In this document: positions 52,226-62,185 of the stretch, piece after piece
Numbering within the stretch: the stretch's first letter is position 1
How the letters are laid out: every line of letters starts with the position of its first letter
Assembly: GCF_049065735.1 (NCBI RefSeq)
Contig: NZ_JBAKHD010000004.1
Coordinates: forward strand, 448,003 to 512,002
Source: Paramesorhizobium sp049065735
GTDB lineage: Bacteria; Pseudomonadota; Alphaproteobacteria; Rhizobiales; Rhizobiaceae
DNA: 64,000 nt
Direction of reading: 5' to 3'
The notes under the pieces: generated by a model
What the model was told of the DNA's origin: nothing
The model's database searches: none
Seen by the model: only the letters and a program-made list of their open reading frames with translations
Translations under genes and position numbers: made by a program

Positions 52226-55200
52226 ATGAAGATCGAACGTCGTTTTACGAAGGAAAACCAGTCGGCCTATGCGGAGATTCCGTTCCGCAAGGCGACCAGC
52301 GAGATCAGGAATCCCGACGGTTCCGTTGTGTTCCGCTTGGAAGGCATCGACGTGCCCGCGCAGTTCAGCCAGGTTGCGACCGACGTTCTGGCGCAGAAAT
52401 ATTTCCGCAAGGCTGGCGTGCCCGCGCGCCTGAAAAGGATCGAGGAGAATTCCGTCCCCTCCTGGCTCTGGCGCTCCGTGGCCGATGAGGAAGCGCTCGC
52501 CGCCCTCCCCGAGGAAGAGCGCTACGGCTCGGAAATGGACGCGCGGCAGGTCTTTGATCGCCTCGCCGGAACCTGGACCTATTGGGGCTGGAAAGGCGGC
52601 TATTTCGATTCGGAAGCCGATGCGCTCGCCTTCCGCGACGAGCTTGCCTATATGCTCGCCACCCAGCGCGTCGCGCCCAACTCCCCGCAATGGTTCAACA
52701 CCGGCCTCCATTGGGCCTATGGCATCGACGGTCCCGGCCAGGGCCATTATTACGTCGACTGGCAGACCGGCAAGCTGACCAAGTCCAAATCCGCCTACGA
52801 GCATCCGCAGCCGCATGCCTGCTTCATCCAGTCCGTTCAGGATGACCTCGTCAATGAGGGCGGCATCATGGATCTGTGGGTGCGTGAGGCGCGCCTCTTC
52901 AAATATGGCTCTGGCACCGGCTCCAACTTCTCCATGCTGCGCGGCGAAGGCGAAAAGCTCTCGGGCGGCGGCAAATCGTCCGGCCTCATGTCCTTCCTCA
53001 AGATCGGCGACCGCGCGGCGGGCGCCATCAAGTCTGGCGGCACCACGCGCCGCGCCGCCAAGATGGTGGTGGTCGACATCGACCATCCTGACATCGAGGA
53101 ATATATCGACTGGAAGGTGAAGGAGGAGCAGAAGGTCGCGGCTCTCGTCACCGGCTCCAAGATCGTCAAGCAGCATCTGACCGCGATTCTGAAGGCCTGC
53201 GTCAATTGCGAGGCCGATAATGGCGATTGCTACGACCCGGCCAAGAACCCGGCGCTGAAGCGCGAGATCAAGGCCGCGAAACGGAACCAGGTTCCGGAAA
53301 ACTACATCAAGCGCGTCATCCAGTTCGCGCGCCAAGGCTATACCGACATCCAGTTCCGCACCTACGACACGGATTGGGATTCGGAAGCCTACCTCACCGT
53401 CTCCGGCCAGAACTCCAACAACTCCGTCTCGCTGAAGGACGAGTTCCTGCGCGCGGTCGAGAATGATGGCGACTGGAACCTGACCGCCCGCAAGGACGGC
53501 AAGGTGCTGAAGACCCTCAAGGCCCGCGACCTCTGGGAGAAGATCGGCTATGCCGCCTGGGCGTCCGCCGATCCCGGCCTGCATTTCAACACCACGATGA
53601 ACGACTGGCACACCTGCCCCGCCGCCGGCCCCATCCGTGCGTCGAACCCGTGCTCGGAATATATGTTCCTCGACGACACGGCCTGCAATCTGGCCTCCAT
53701 CAACCTGCTGACCTACCGCAAGGCGGACGGCACCTTCGACATCGAGGCCTATGAGCACACCGTGCGGCTCTGGACCATCGTTCTCGAAATCTCCGTCATG
53801 ATGGCGCAGTTCCCGTCGAAGGAAATCGCCCGTCTTTCCTATGAGTACCGCACGCTGGGCCTCGGCTACGCCAATATCGGCGGCCTGCTGATGACGTCGG
53901 GCATCCCCTATGATTCAGATGAAGGCCGCGCCATCTGCGGCGCACTCACCGCTGTCATGACCGGCGTTTCCTATGCCACCTCTGCCGAAATGGCGGGCGA
54001 GCTCGGCACCTTCCCCGGCTATGAGCCGAATGCTGCCAACATGCTGCGCGTCATCCGTAACCATCGCCGCGCCGCCCATGGCGAAACGCAGCGCTATGAA
54101 GGCCTCTCCGTCAACCCCGTGCCGCTCAAGGCCACGGAATGCCCTGACCAGAAGCTGATCGAGCACGCCCGCGCCGCCTGGGACAAGGCGCTGGAACTGG
54201 GCGAGAAGCATGGCTACCGCAATGCGCAGGTTTCGGTCATCGCGCCGACCGGCACCATCGGCCTCGTCATGGATTGCGACACGACCGGCATCGAACCCGA
54301 TTTCGCGCTGGTCAAGTTCAAGAAGCTCGCCGGCGGCGGCTATTTCAAGATCATCAACCGCGCCGTGCCGGAAGCGCTGCGTACCCTTGGGTACAGCGAA
54401 AGCCAAATCGCCGAGATCGAAGCCTATGCCGTCGGCCATGGCAATCTGAACCAGGCTCCGGCCATCAACCCCGGCACGCTCAAGGCCAAGGGCTTCACCG
54501 ACGAGAAGATCGAGGCGCTGAACGCCGCGCTGAAATCGGCCTTCGACATCAAGTTCGCCTTCAACCAGTGGACGCTCGGCGCCGATTGGCTGAAGGAGCA
54601 ATTCGGCTTCACGCAGGATCAGCTCGATGATTTCTCTTTCGAACTGCTCCCTGCCCTCGGCTTCTCCAAGAAGGACATCGAGGCCGCCAATATCCATGTC
54701 TGCGGCGCGATGACGCTGGAGGGAGCCCCCTTCCTCAAGCAAGAGCACTATCCGGTCTTCGATTGCGCCAACCCGTGCGGCAAGATCGGCAAGCGCTATC
54801 TCTCGGTGGAAAGCCATATCCGCATGATGGCCGCGGCGCAGCCCTTCATCTCGGGCGCGATCTCCAAGACGATCAACATGCCCAACGAGGCGACCGTCGA
54901 GGATTGCAAGAACGCCTATATGCTGTCCTGGAAGCTGGCGCTGAAGGCCAATGCGCTCTACCGCGACGGCTCCAAGCTGTCGCAGCCGCTCAACGCCTCG
55001 CTCATCGCCGACGATGAGGAAGACGAGGACGATGCAATCGAAGCGCTCATTGAGGCGCCGGCTGCGGCCCGTGCGGTACAGGTCACCGAAAAGATCGTCG
55101 AGCGGATCGTCGAAAAGGTGGTGCGCGAGCGCGAAAAGCTCCCCAATCGCCGCCAGGGCTATACCCAGAAGGCGGTGGTCGGCGGTCATAAGGTATACCT

Positions 55201-56032
55201 CAGAACCGGCGAGTTCGGCGACGGACGCCTCGGCGAGATCTTCATCGACATGCACAAGGAAGGCGCGGCCTTCCGCGCGATGATGAACAATTTCGCCATC
55301 GCCATCTCGCTCGGCCTGCAATATGGCGTGCCGCTGGAGGAATATGTGGAGGCCTTCACCTTCACCAAATTCGAGCCGGCGGGCATCGTCATCGGCAATG
55401 ACGCAATCAAGAACGCGACGTCGATCCTCGACTATGTGTTCCGCGAACTGGCCGTCTCCTATCTCGGCCGCCACGACCTCGCCCATGTCGACACCACCGA
55501 TTTCTCCAATACGGCGGTCGGCAAGGGCATCCGGGAAGGCAAGACCAACCTCGTCTCTACCGGCTGGACTCGCGGCTACAAGCCCGCGCTCGTCGGCGAG
55601 CCCAAGGGACTGGCAGCGGCGGCCCCGGCTGCAAAGAGCACACCCGCCAAAGCCTCCAATGTGACGGAGCTCAAGTCTCCAACGACCAAGGCTTCGGCCA
55701 CCGCTACCCCGCGCCCTGCCCTCGGCCTCGTGACCGATGGCGCCACCGCCTTCAAGCGCGACTATGAGGAACAGGCGGAGAAGGCCACGCCGGGCTTCGC
55801 CGAGGAAGCGGACGCGACGGAACTCTTCTCCGACCAGGCCGCGGCAGAAGCCGCCAGCGCCCGCACGGAAGCGCAAGCCGCCGCCAAGAAAGTCGAGGCC
55901 GACCGCCGCATCAAGTCGATCATGCAGGGCTATACGGGCGACAGCTGCTCGGAGTGCCAGAACTTCACCATGGTCCGCAACGGCACCTGCCTCAAATGCG
56001 ACACCTGCGGCGCCACGAGCGGCTGCAGCTGA
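52226..56032 (+). CDS. nrdJ: Adenosylcobalamin-dependent (class II) ribonucleotide reductase
   Basis: A 1268-residue enzyme reducing ribonucleotides to deoxyribonucleotides with coenzyme B12, working with or without oxygen. The active-site segment NPCSEY lies at 474-479 (C476 radical Cys, E478). PTGTIGLVMDCDTTG follows in the middle. The C-terminus is a zinc-ribbon-like Cys cluster (C1241, C1244, C1255, C1258, C1261) that shuttles reducing equivalents, after a charged Ala-rich linker. Length matches other alphaproteobacterial NrdJ. Regulation by NrdR is supported by the two upstream boxes. Confidence 0.97.
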   Translation: MKIERRFTKENQSAYAEIPFRKATSEIRNPDGSVVFRLEGIDVPAQFSQVATDVLAQKYFRKAGVPARLKRIEENSVPSWLWRSVADEEALAALPEEERYGSEMDARQVFDRLAGTWTYWGWKGGYFDSEADALAFRDELAYMLATQRVAPNSPQWFNTGLHWAYGIDGPGQGHYYVDWQTGKLTKSKSAYEHPQPHACFIQSVQDDLVNEGGIMDLWVREARLFKYGSGTGSNFSMLRGEGEKLSGGGKSSGLMSFLKIGDRAAGAIKSGGTTRRAAKMVVVDIDHPDIEEYIDWKVKEEQKVAALVTGSKIVKQHLTAILKACVNCEADNGDCYDPAKNPALKREIKAAKRNQVPENYIKRVIQFARQGYTDIQFRTYDTDWDSEAYLTVSGQNSNNSVSLKDEFLRAVENDGDWNLTARKDGKVLKTLKARDLWEKIGYAAWASADPGLHFNTTMNDWHTCPAAGPIRASNPCSEYMFLDDTACNLASINLLTYRKADGTFDIEAYEHTVRLWTIVLEISVMMAQFPSKEIARLSYEYRTLGLGYANIGGLLMTSGIPYDSDEGRAICGALTAVMTGVSYATSAEMAGELGTFPGYEPNAANMLRVIRNHRRAAHGETQRYEGLSVNPVPLKATECPDQKLIEHARAAWDKALELGEKHGYRNAQVSVIAPTGTIGLVMDCDTTGIEPDFALVKFKKLAGGGYFKIINRAVPEALRTLGYSESQIAEIEAYAVGHGNLNQAPAINPGTLKAKGFTDEKIEALNAALKSAFDIKFAFNQWTLGADWLKEQFGFTQDQLDDFSFELLPALGFSKKDIEAANIHVCGAMTLEGAPFLKQEHYPVFDCANPCGKIGKRYLSVESHIRMMAAAQPFISGAISKTINMPNEATVEDCKNAYMLSWKLALKANALYRDGSKLSQPLNASLIADDEEDEDDAIEALIEAPAAARAVQVTEKIVERIVEKVVREREKLPNRRQGYTQKAVVGGHKVYLRTGEFGDGRLGEIFIDMHKEGAAFRAMMNNFAIAISLGLQYGVPLEEYVEAFTFTKFEPAGIVIGNDAIKNATSILDYVFRELAVSYLGRHDLAHVDTTDFSNTAVGKGIREGKTNLVSTGWTRGYKPALVGEPKGLAAAAPAAKSTPAKASNVTELKSPTTKASATATPRPALGLVTDGATAFKRDYEEQAEKATPGFAEEADATELFSDQAAAEAASARTEAQAAAKKVEADRRIKSIMQGYTGDSCSECQNFTMVRNGTCLKCDTCGATSGCS

Positions 56033-56105
56033 TCAAGCCGGTGATGACGGAGGGCAACATGGTTTATCCTCCTCCAGCCTGAAATGTTCGCCGTGACATC
56101 TATTA

Positions 56106-56141
56106 AAAAGGCCGCGCAGATATGCACCTGCGTGGCCTTTT
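56106..56141 (+). terminator. Intrinsic terminator after nrdJ
   Basis: AAAAGGCCGCGCAG (56106-56119) pairs with CTGCGTGGCCTTTT (56128-56141) with one G-U pair. The paired A and T tracts make it usable in both directions. Confidence 0.85.
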
Positions 56142-56226
56142 CAGTGCAGGAATACGCATCGTACGCAGGTGAAACCGGCCTGTAAGGATGTTGCCGCGCG
56201 CCAGGACCGCTTCGGAAAAGAGACCC

Positions 56227-57015
56227 TTAGGCTCTGGTCCAGTTAAAACACCCCAGCGGCAAAAGGGAATTGCTCACCAGCAGCGCCCCATGCCGGTAAA
56301 ACTCGGACGGGTTGCCGCCCGATGCCATATCGATAGCCCATAATTGCCTCGATGCGTCAGCACCAATCATGCTGCCGCCGGCTGCGGCGATCGCGGCGAA
56401 AGCCTCTTGCTCCGTGATACCAGGCCGGAAAAGCACCACCACCTGCGTTTGATCAGGGGGAGGAAGGGCCGCAAGCGGGCCGGCTATAGCAGCTGCCAAC
56501 GCCAGGATGGCCGGAGAACGCACGAAGCGGCCTTTGCCGCTCGTTCCGCCTCGCCGCATCATGAAGCCGATGACGGCAGGAACCACGCCAAATATGGCGA
56601 ACCATAACAAATCCCAGAACAGCGGATTGTCCACATCCATGCGGATGCGATGAATACCCAAAATCCAGTGAGACAAAACGCCGTCGATGACATGCCATCC
56701 GCCGAACCCGATCAGGGCATTGGCAAACAAGCGCCGATCCGCACCCTTGGCCGGAAACTCCTTCCGCGCGCGCCAGAGCAACCAAAGGCCCATCCCGGTA
56801 ATGACATACATCAGCATATGGAAAATGCCGTCCCACAGGATGAGAACCCGGATGTCCTGCCGTGCCTGCTCCACGCCGCTCAGCAAATGCCATTGCAGCA
56901 CCTGATGCAGGAGGATGCCGTCGAAGAACCCGCCAATGCCGAAACCAAGCGCATAGCCCGACCATTCGAAACGGCCGCTAAAGCGGATTTGGTTGCCGGA
57001 ATTTGCGCGAATCAT
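56227..57015 (-). CDS. DUF2243 membrane protein
   Basis: About 262 residues. The DUF2243 part (about 15-150) has four helices with GFGIGGFFDGILLHQVLQWHLLS and GWHVIDGVLSHWILGIHRIR, both His-rich and conserved. The C-terminal third carries another helix pair and a segment PDQTQVVVLFRPGITEQEAF that looks like an additional soluble domain. I start at MIRANSGNQI with GAGG upstream. The function is unknown; the histidines suggest heme or metal binding. Confidence 0.8.
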   Translation of the reverse strand: MIRANSGNQIRFSGRFEWSGYALGFGIGGFFDGILLHQVLQWHLLSGVEQARQDIRVLILWDGIFHMLMYVITGMGLWLLWRARKEFPAKGADRRLFANALIGFGGWHVIDGVLSHWILGIHRIRMDVDNPLFWDLLWFAIFGVVPAVIGFMMRRGGTSGKGRFVRSPAILALAAAIAGPLAALPPPDQTQVVVLFRPGITEQEAFAAIAAAGGSMIGADASRQLWAIDMASGGNPSEFYRHGALLVSNSLLPLGCFNWTRA

Positions 57016-57059
57016 GAGCGTGCCTCTGCCAATCGAGGGCGTGCCGTTTGGCTTGCAGC

Positions 57060-57353
57060 TCACCACGGTATGGCGGAGATCGCGAGAACGACCAGCGCAG
57101 CGACGCCAACAATCAAGAGCACATAAATCCACAGGCCCCGTCGTTTGCGCCGCGACGGTGCCGGCACATCTTCCCTGCTCTGCGCTTCGACCCGTCGCTC
57201 CTGTTCGGTCGGAGGCCTATCGGCAGCCTCATCGTCCGTCCCCAGGGGAGCCGCGGCCCAGTCGGGATATGGAACCTTCTCCGCCGTCTTGCCGCTGTCG
57301 ATGTCGGCGCGCAGGCGATCCATCGTGGGTGGGTTCTCGGCTCTATATGACAC
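57060..57353 (-). CDS. Hypothetical single-span membrane protein (97 aa)
   Basis: A charged, Pro-rich cytoplasmic part (about 1-70) with a basic RRKRRG stretch leads to one C-terminal helix (LWIYVLLIVGVAALVVLAI). A GTG start has AGGAGA five bases upstream. It precedes the DUF2243 gene by 44 bases on the same strand. I recognise no family. Confidence 0.6.
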   Translation of the reverse strand: MSYRAENPPTMDRLRADIDSGKTAEKVPYPDWAAAPLGTDDEAADRPPTEQERRVEAQSREDVPAPSRRKRRGLWIYVLLIVGVAALVVLAISAIPW

Positions 57354-57628
57354 GGCAATCTCCTCTGGCGCGAAAGCGTATGATCTCCATTAATCAGTCA
57401 GGAGCAGAACGCTGGCGGCTGCGACGGGTTCCGGATAGAGGATTTTGGAACGATGGTCCTTGGCCCACTGATCGATTTCGCAATCAATCAGATTCACCAC
57501 TGAATCGAGCTATCAAACGAAGAGAAACGTTAGGAATAGAAAATTCCGTTCGTTATTCTCTCAAAAAGACAAAAGGGAGAGTGGCGCGCCGCGCCGGGTG
57601 ATGATGAGAACTATGTCTACTCTATAGC

Positions 57629-58174
57629 CACATCTCGCTCGCCGAGATCGCGGAACGGCTAGCGGCTGCGTACGGCGTGCGGGTGGTGCCTTCGACGGTG
57701 TGATGTTCCTCGACAAGCGCGGCATCACGTTCAAAAAACAGCGCATGCCAGCGAGCAGCAACGGACCGACGTGCAGCGGCGCCGCCGTGCCAGGTTCGAT
57801 GGTCAGCTCGACCTCGATCCCGGGAGGCTGATCTTCATCGACGAGACCGCCGCCTCCACCAAGATGGCGCGGTTGCGCGGTCGATCGAACGCGGCAAGCG
57901 ATGTCGGGCGTCCGTACCTCATGGCCACTGGAAGACGACGACCTTCACCGCCGGGTTGCGGCTGGACGGCTTGACTGCGCCGATACTGCTCGACGGACCG
58001 ATGAACGGCGCCGCCTTCTTGGCCGATACCGAGCAGGTTCTCGTGCCCGCGCTGCGGCCCGGCGACATCGTCGTGGTGGACTATCTGCCGGCCCACCGGA
58101 TCGTCGGCGTGCGCGCGCGCGGCCATCGAGAGGGTCGGCGCACGGCTCCTCAAGCGCCGCAAACCCTCCCTTGA
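57629..58174 (+). pseudogene. Decayed IS630-family transposase
   Basis: Pieces of one transposase appear in successive frames: ISLAEIAERLAAAYGVRVVPSTV (from 57629), FLDKRGITFKK, then FDGQLDLDPGRLIFIDETAASTKMARLRGR (57790-57890) and LDGPMNGAAFLADTEQVLVPALRPGDIVVVDYLPAHR (from about 57985). At least three frameshifts separate them and the C-terminal catalytic Glu region is lost. The first catalytic Asp (DET) and second (VVVDY) are still visible. It marks the left side of the acquired region. Confidence 0.85.
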
Positions 58175-58263
58175 TCGGTTTTGCGGATTTGCTCCCATTG
58201 ATACCCAGGCAATGCTACCCCACGACTGTCTGGCACGACTCGCGCCAAATGGACGTGTACAAG

Positions 58264-59133
58264 CTATCTCTGACAGATCTTTTGTGCCAACTCTGCGACT
58301 GCCATCCCCACTCGACCGACCGCGTCCAAATGGTATGCTGCGCAAAATTCATAGCTTGGCAGCTTGATCTCACACTTTAGTTTTCTCAAACCTCGATTGT
58401 TTGTTAGGCAGGCAGAATTAATCACTCCTATCGCCTCACAGGATGCCAATGTTCGTATCATCACCTCTGTTGAACTACAGGAGTTCAACCTCACGGGCCA
58501 CAGCCCGCTCATCCGGAAAAGCTCTTCGATAGAAGCGTATGTTGCTGAATCTTTTGCGTAGGTGATGATTGGGTACCGGGCAATCTTGTCGATCGTCATC
58601 ACTCCCTTCGGAAGCTTCGCTGCTTCTCCCGCGACCCATTCGTTTTGGTAAGTCCGAAGTGGCAGGTTGCGAATGCCCTTTTCGTGAACCGGCCCCATGA
58701 GAAAGGCCACATCGATTTCTCCTGAAAGCAACTTCTCTCTCAAATTCCTTGTCGTGTCGGTGATCACCTCAAAAGTCAGATGTTGGACGTCAATGATGAT
58801 CTCGGCCACAAGGTGAGAAAGCCAGGAATTGGCGATCGTATCGGTTGCCCCAATTCGTACTTTGTCGTGTGACCGTGCCTCACCATATGCCGTTGCCTTG
58901 AGGCGGTGCGAGATCTCGATGATCTGCTCTGCATAATGAAGCAGTTCCAGCCCACGCCCCGTGAGCTGGATCTTATTGCCCGTTCGGTCGATAAGCTGGC
59001 AGTTTAGCTCCTGCTCAAGCGAATTCAATCGGAGGGAGATCGCGGGCTGAGTGATATTGAGCCTATTGGCGGCTGCGCTGAAGTTCCTCAACGTCGCTAT
59101 CGAAACGAATGCCTCGAGCTGTTTGAGTTCCAT
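58264..59133 (-). CDS. LysR family transcriptional regulator
   Basis: A 289-residue regulator. The N-terminal helix-turn-helix (about 1-60) reads MELKQLEAFVSIATLRNFSAAA and TQPAISLRLNSLEQEL. The C-terminal co-inducer domain is less conserved. GGGAGG sits four bases before the ATG of MELKQLEAF; a first ATG four codons earlier overlaps that site. It is divergent from the ABC transporter operon and is its probable regulator. Confidence 0.92.
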   Translation of the reverse strand: MELKQLEAFVSIATLRNFSAAANRLNITQPAISLRLNSLEQELNCQLIDRTGNKIQLTGRGLELLHYAEQIIEISHRLKATAYGEARSHDKVRIGATDTIANSWLSHLVAEIIIDVQHLTFEVITDTTRNLREKLLSGEIDVAFLMGPVHEKGIRNLPLRTYQNEWVAGEAAKLPKGVMTIDKIARYPIITYAKDSATYASIEELFRMSGLWPVRLNSCSSTEVMIRTLASCEAIGVINSACLTNNRGLRKLKCEIKLPSYEFCAAYHLDAVGRVGMAVAELAQKICQR

Positions 59134-59214
59134 CCCACCTCCCATTTGAAATACTTATAGCTCTTCCGAAGCCAAATTAATTGGACAAATATCCGCAATT
59201 TTCAATAACCTGAA

Positions 59215-60372
59215 TTGAGAAAACCAGTAACAATCGCAAAGCCGGGAACGCCGACGTTGAAATCATTCCATTCGGGTCTAACGAAAGTCCGACTCGCCGG
59301 GCTGAAGAAGAGTTACGGCGACATTCATGCTCTACGGGAAACATCCCTGACTGTTCCAGCCGGTGAGTTCCTTACTCTTCTTGGGCCTTCCGGCTCGGGA
59401 AAGACGACGTTGCTGATGATGCTCGCCGGGCTGATTGTCCCGGATTCTGGAGAGGTCTGGATCGACGGAAAGGACGCCACCTTTGAGCCCGTGTTTAAGC
59501 GGGACATCGGCATGGTGTTTCAGAACTACGCCCTTTTCCCCCATCTGTCGGTTTTTGAGAACATAGCCTTTCCCCTGCGGATGCGGCGTTTGCCGGAACA
59601 GACCATACGGGAAAAGGTCCGCAAAATCCTGGACATTGTGCGCCTACCGCAGGTGGCTGAAAGATTGCCGCGCGAGCTATTAGGTGGGCAGCAGCAGCGC
59701 ATCGCATTGGCGCGCTGTGCCGTCTATGAGCCGTCGATCATCTTGATGGATGAGCCGCTGGGGGCGCTCGACAAGAAGCTGCGCGATCACATGCAGCTCG
59801 AGATTAAGCGCCTTCATACGGAACTCGGGGCCACCATCCTGTACGTTACCCATGATCAAGAAGAAGCGATGGCGATGTCGGACCGCATCTGCCTGATGAA
59901 CAACAGGCGAATTGAGCAACTTGGAACTCCGGCCGACCTGTATTTTCGCCCGGTCAGCGTCTTTGCGGCTGATTTTCTAGGCGGAGCGAACATCTTCAGA
60001 AGTTCCGTCGTGAACGTCTCTCCGGAGGTCGTTCTAAAAGGGCCTGCTGACAATCTCATTAGAACCGAGGCCATTCTCGGCCTCAGAGCCGGGCAGGCTG
60101 CGGATGTGTTGGTCCGGCCGGAGCACATTCGAGTCTTAAGACCCGATGAGGCCTGTGAGAACATCCTCAATGGTGTGCTCGAACAAAGCATCATGGTCGG
60201 ATCAGTAACCCGCCATTACGGGCATCTGCAGGACGGAACACCCATTGCAGCGATGCATCTGACCAAAAGCGCCAAGCGCTTGGCGAATCCGGGAGAAGCG
60301 GTTCGGTTTGGGTGGTCGAAAGAACACACCGTGGTGATCCCGCAGACTGCAGAGGCTTCCGATGCAAAGTAA
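59215..60372 (+). CDS. Polyamine/thiamine-type ABC transporter ATP-binding protein
   Basis: A 385-residue ATPase of the PotA group. Walker A is GPSGSGKTT, Walker B is IILMDEPLGALD. The signature reads LLGGQQQRIALARC, with Leu instead of the usual Ser (LSGGQ). A TOBE domain occupies the C-terminus (about 290-380). No ATG is well placed; the TTG at 59215 is the longest start and the TTG at 59257 is an alternative. Confidence 0.9.
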   Translation: MRKPVTIAKPGTPTLKSFHSGLTKVRLAGLKKSYGDIHALRETSLTVPAGEFLTLLGPSGSGKTTLLMMLAGLIVPDSGEVWIDGKDATFEPVFKRDIGMVFQNYALFPHLSVFENIAFPLRMRRLPEQTIREKVRKILDIVRLPQVAERLPRELLGGQQQRIALARCAVYEPSIILMDEPLGALDKKLRDHMQLEIKRLHTELGATILYVTHDQEEAMAMSDRICLMNNRRIEQLGTPADLYFRPVSVFAADFLGGANIFRSSVVNVSPEVVLKGPADNLIRTEAILGLRAGQAADVLVRPEHIRVLRPDEACENILNGVLEQSIMVGSVTRHYGHLQDGTPIAAMHLTKSAKRLANPGEAVRFGWSKEHTVVIPQTAEASDAK

Positions 60373-62149
60373 CGGCCTCGTCCATAGCCTGCAACAATGG
60401 ACGCGTGGCTGGGGGATTTGGCCTACGGTTCTGTTTCTGTTGATTGTCTTTCTGGTGCCGGTTCTCCAATTGCTCAGGCTGAGCCTTGTCGGCGAAGCAG
60501 GTCACCTATCGACCGAGCACTACGCCAGGCTTTTTGAAAGCAGCCTCTACGTGAGGATATTGGGCAGCACATTTAATATCGCTCTTTGGACAACGGTTGT
60601 CTGCCTGGTGGCCGGCTATCCCGTGGCCTACCTCCTTGCGACGACATCGCCGAGAACCCGGAGCAGCCTGATACTGTGGGTCCTGATGCCATTCTGGACC
60701 AGTGTCCTGGTGCGCAGTTTTGCTTGGATCGTAATCCTCGGCCGGAATGGACTGATCAATCAGATCCTCGTCGATCTTGGCGTGTCCGACGTTCCGATGG
60801 AACTGATTTACAACTTCGCCAGCGTGATTGTCGGCATCTCGCACGCGATGATGCCATTGGCGATCCTAACGATGCTTGCTGTCATGCAGAATATCGACAG
60901 CAACGTCAGCAGAGCTGCTGCAACATTGGGCGCCAGGGGGCCCCACGTCTTCTGGCGAATTTACTTCCCCTTGTCGCTACCGGGGGTTGCCGCCGCAGGC
61001 CTCCTTGTCTTCATCACGTCGCTTGGTTTCTTCGTGACGCCTACGTTGCTCGGTAGTCCGAGCGAAACCATGCTTGCCCAGATCATCGTCGTCCAAATTG
61101 ATGAGATGCTGGACTGGGGCTTTGCGGGCGCTGTCGCCGTGCTATTGCTCGTAGCCTCCATTGCGGTGTTCTACCTCTTTGATCGGCTCCTCGGAATGTC
61201 AGCCCTGACCGGCGATGTCAGGACCGGCAGTGCTAAGAAGCGCAGCGCCTTCACCCGATTTGCCTCAACATTTGGTTTCCGTCTCACCGCCGCACTGGGG
61301 TGGATCGGCGCATGGACCGGCGAGATGTTCGACCGCCTGCCTTTGCGTAGCCGGCCTCGCGCAAGCGAGCACAAATCAAGATTTGTGCTGTGGGCGACAG
61401 TCCTCGCGGTCGTCGTCTTCCTCGCCGCGCCTTCCTTCTTTCTCATCCCGATCTCGTTTTCCGGGAGTTCATTCTTTGAATGGCCACCCAGGGGCTTCTC
61501 ACTTCAATGGTATGACGCGCTGTTTTCGTCGCCGATCTGGCAACAGGCCGCGGTTCGATCCGTGCTGGTGGGCCTTTTCACTGCAGTTCTCTCCATTCTG
61601 ATCGGAACTCCAGCGGCTTTCGCATTGTCGCGTCAGCAGATCCGGGGCAAGTTACTGGTGATGGCCTTCATCCTCATGCCAATGGTGATGCCTCATATCA
61701 TTGTGGCGTTGGCGCTGTTCTACGCGTTCGCGAAGGTTGGATTGGTTGGCAACTCGCTCGGCCTTATCCTAGGCCACACCATCTTCTCGCTGCCATATGC
61801 CATAGTCACGATCATGGCCGTCCTGAAGAACTACGATATTCGCCTGGACCAAGCAGCCTGGACCCTTGGCGCTACTCACTTGACGACCTTCCGAAAGGTG
61901 ACATTGCCCATAATCCGAACAGGAATCATCACCGCTTTCTTGTTCTCGTTCGTCAAATCTTTCGATGAATTGACTGTCGCTTTGTTCATTAGCGGCGGCA
62001 CTTCGACAACCCTACCACGCCAGATGTGGGCAGACGCGCTGATGAATGTCAGCCCGACCCTAGCCGCAGTCTCCACGATGATCCTGTTGTTCGTCACCGT
62101 GATCATTGTCTGCGAAGAACTGCTCGGTCGCAAGAAGAAGACTTCCTGA
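60362..62149 (+). CDS. Fused double permease of a PotBC-type ABC transporter
   Basis: A 595-residue protein joining two permease modules that are usually separate PotB and PotC. The first module (about 1-285) has its EAA loop at 183-207 (RAAATLGARGPHVFWRIYFP). A basic linker follows and the second module (about 335-590) has its loop at 496-517 (DQAAWTLGATHLTTFRKV). It overlaps the ATPase stop by 11 bases. Together with the ATPase and binding protein the importer is complete with three genes. Confidence 0.92.
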   Translation: MQSNGLVHSLQQWTRGWGIWPTVLFLLIVFLVPVLQLLRLSLVGEAGHLSTEHYARLFESSLYVRILGSTFNIALWTTVVCLVAGYPVAYLLATTSPRTRSSLILWVLMPFWTSVLVRSFAWIVILGRNGLINQILVDLGVSDVPMELIYNFASVIVGISHAMMPLAILTMLAVMQNIDSNVSRAAATLGARGPHVFWRIYFPLSLPGVAAAGLLVFITSLGFFVTPTLLGSPSETMLAQIIVVQIDEMLDWGFAGAVAVLLLVASIAVFYLFDRLLGMSALTGDVRTGSAKKRSAFTRFASTFGFRLTAALGWIGAWTGEMFDRLPLRSRPRASEHKSRFVLWATVLAVVVFLAAPSFFLIPISFSGSSFFEWPPRGFSLQWYDALFSSPIWQQAAVRSVLVGLFTAVLSILIGTPAAFALSRQQIRGKLLVMAFILMPMVMPHIIVALALFYAFAKVGLVGNSLGLILGHTIFSLPYAIVTIMAVLKNYDIRLDQAAWTLGATHLTTFRKVTLPIIRTGIITAFLFSFVKSFDELTVALFISGGTSTTLPRQMWADALMNVSPTLAAVSTMILLFVTVIIVCEELLGRKKKTS

Positions 62150-62185
62150 TGTTACTCGCAGACTGAAAAGAGAAGAGGGAACGCC

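Noticed and set aside
52172..53758. A 528-residue minus-strand frame over the 5' half of nrdJ
   Set aside because: Same reason: antisense of a recognised gene with no protein-like motifs.
53915..55876. A 653-residue minus-strand frame inside nrdJ
   Set aside because: The opposite strand encodes a well-conserved reductase; the frame is an antisense by-product of high GC.
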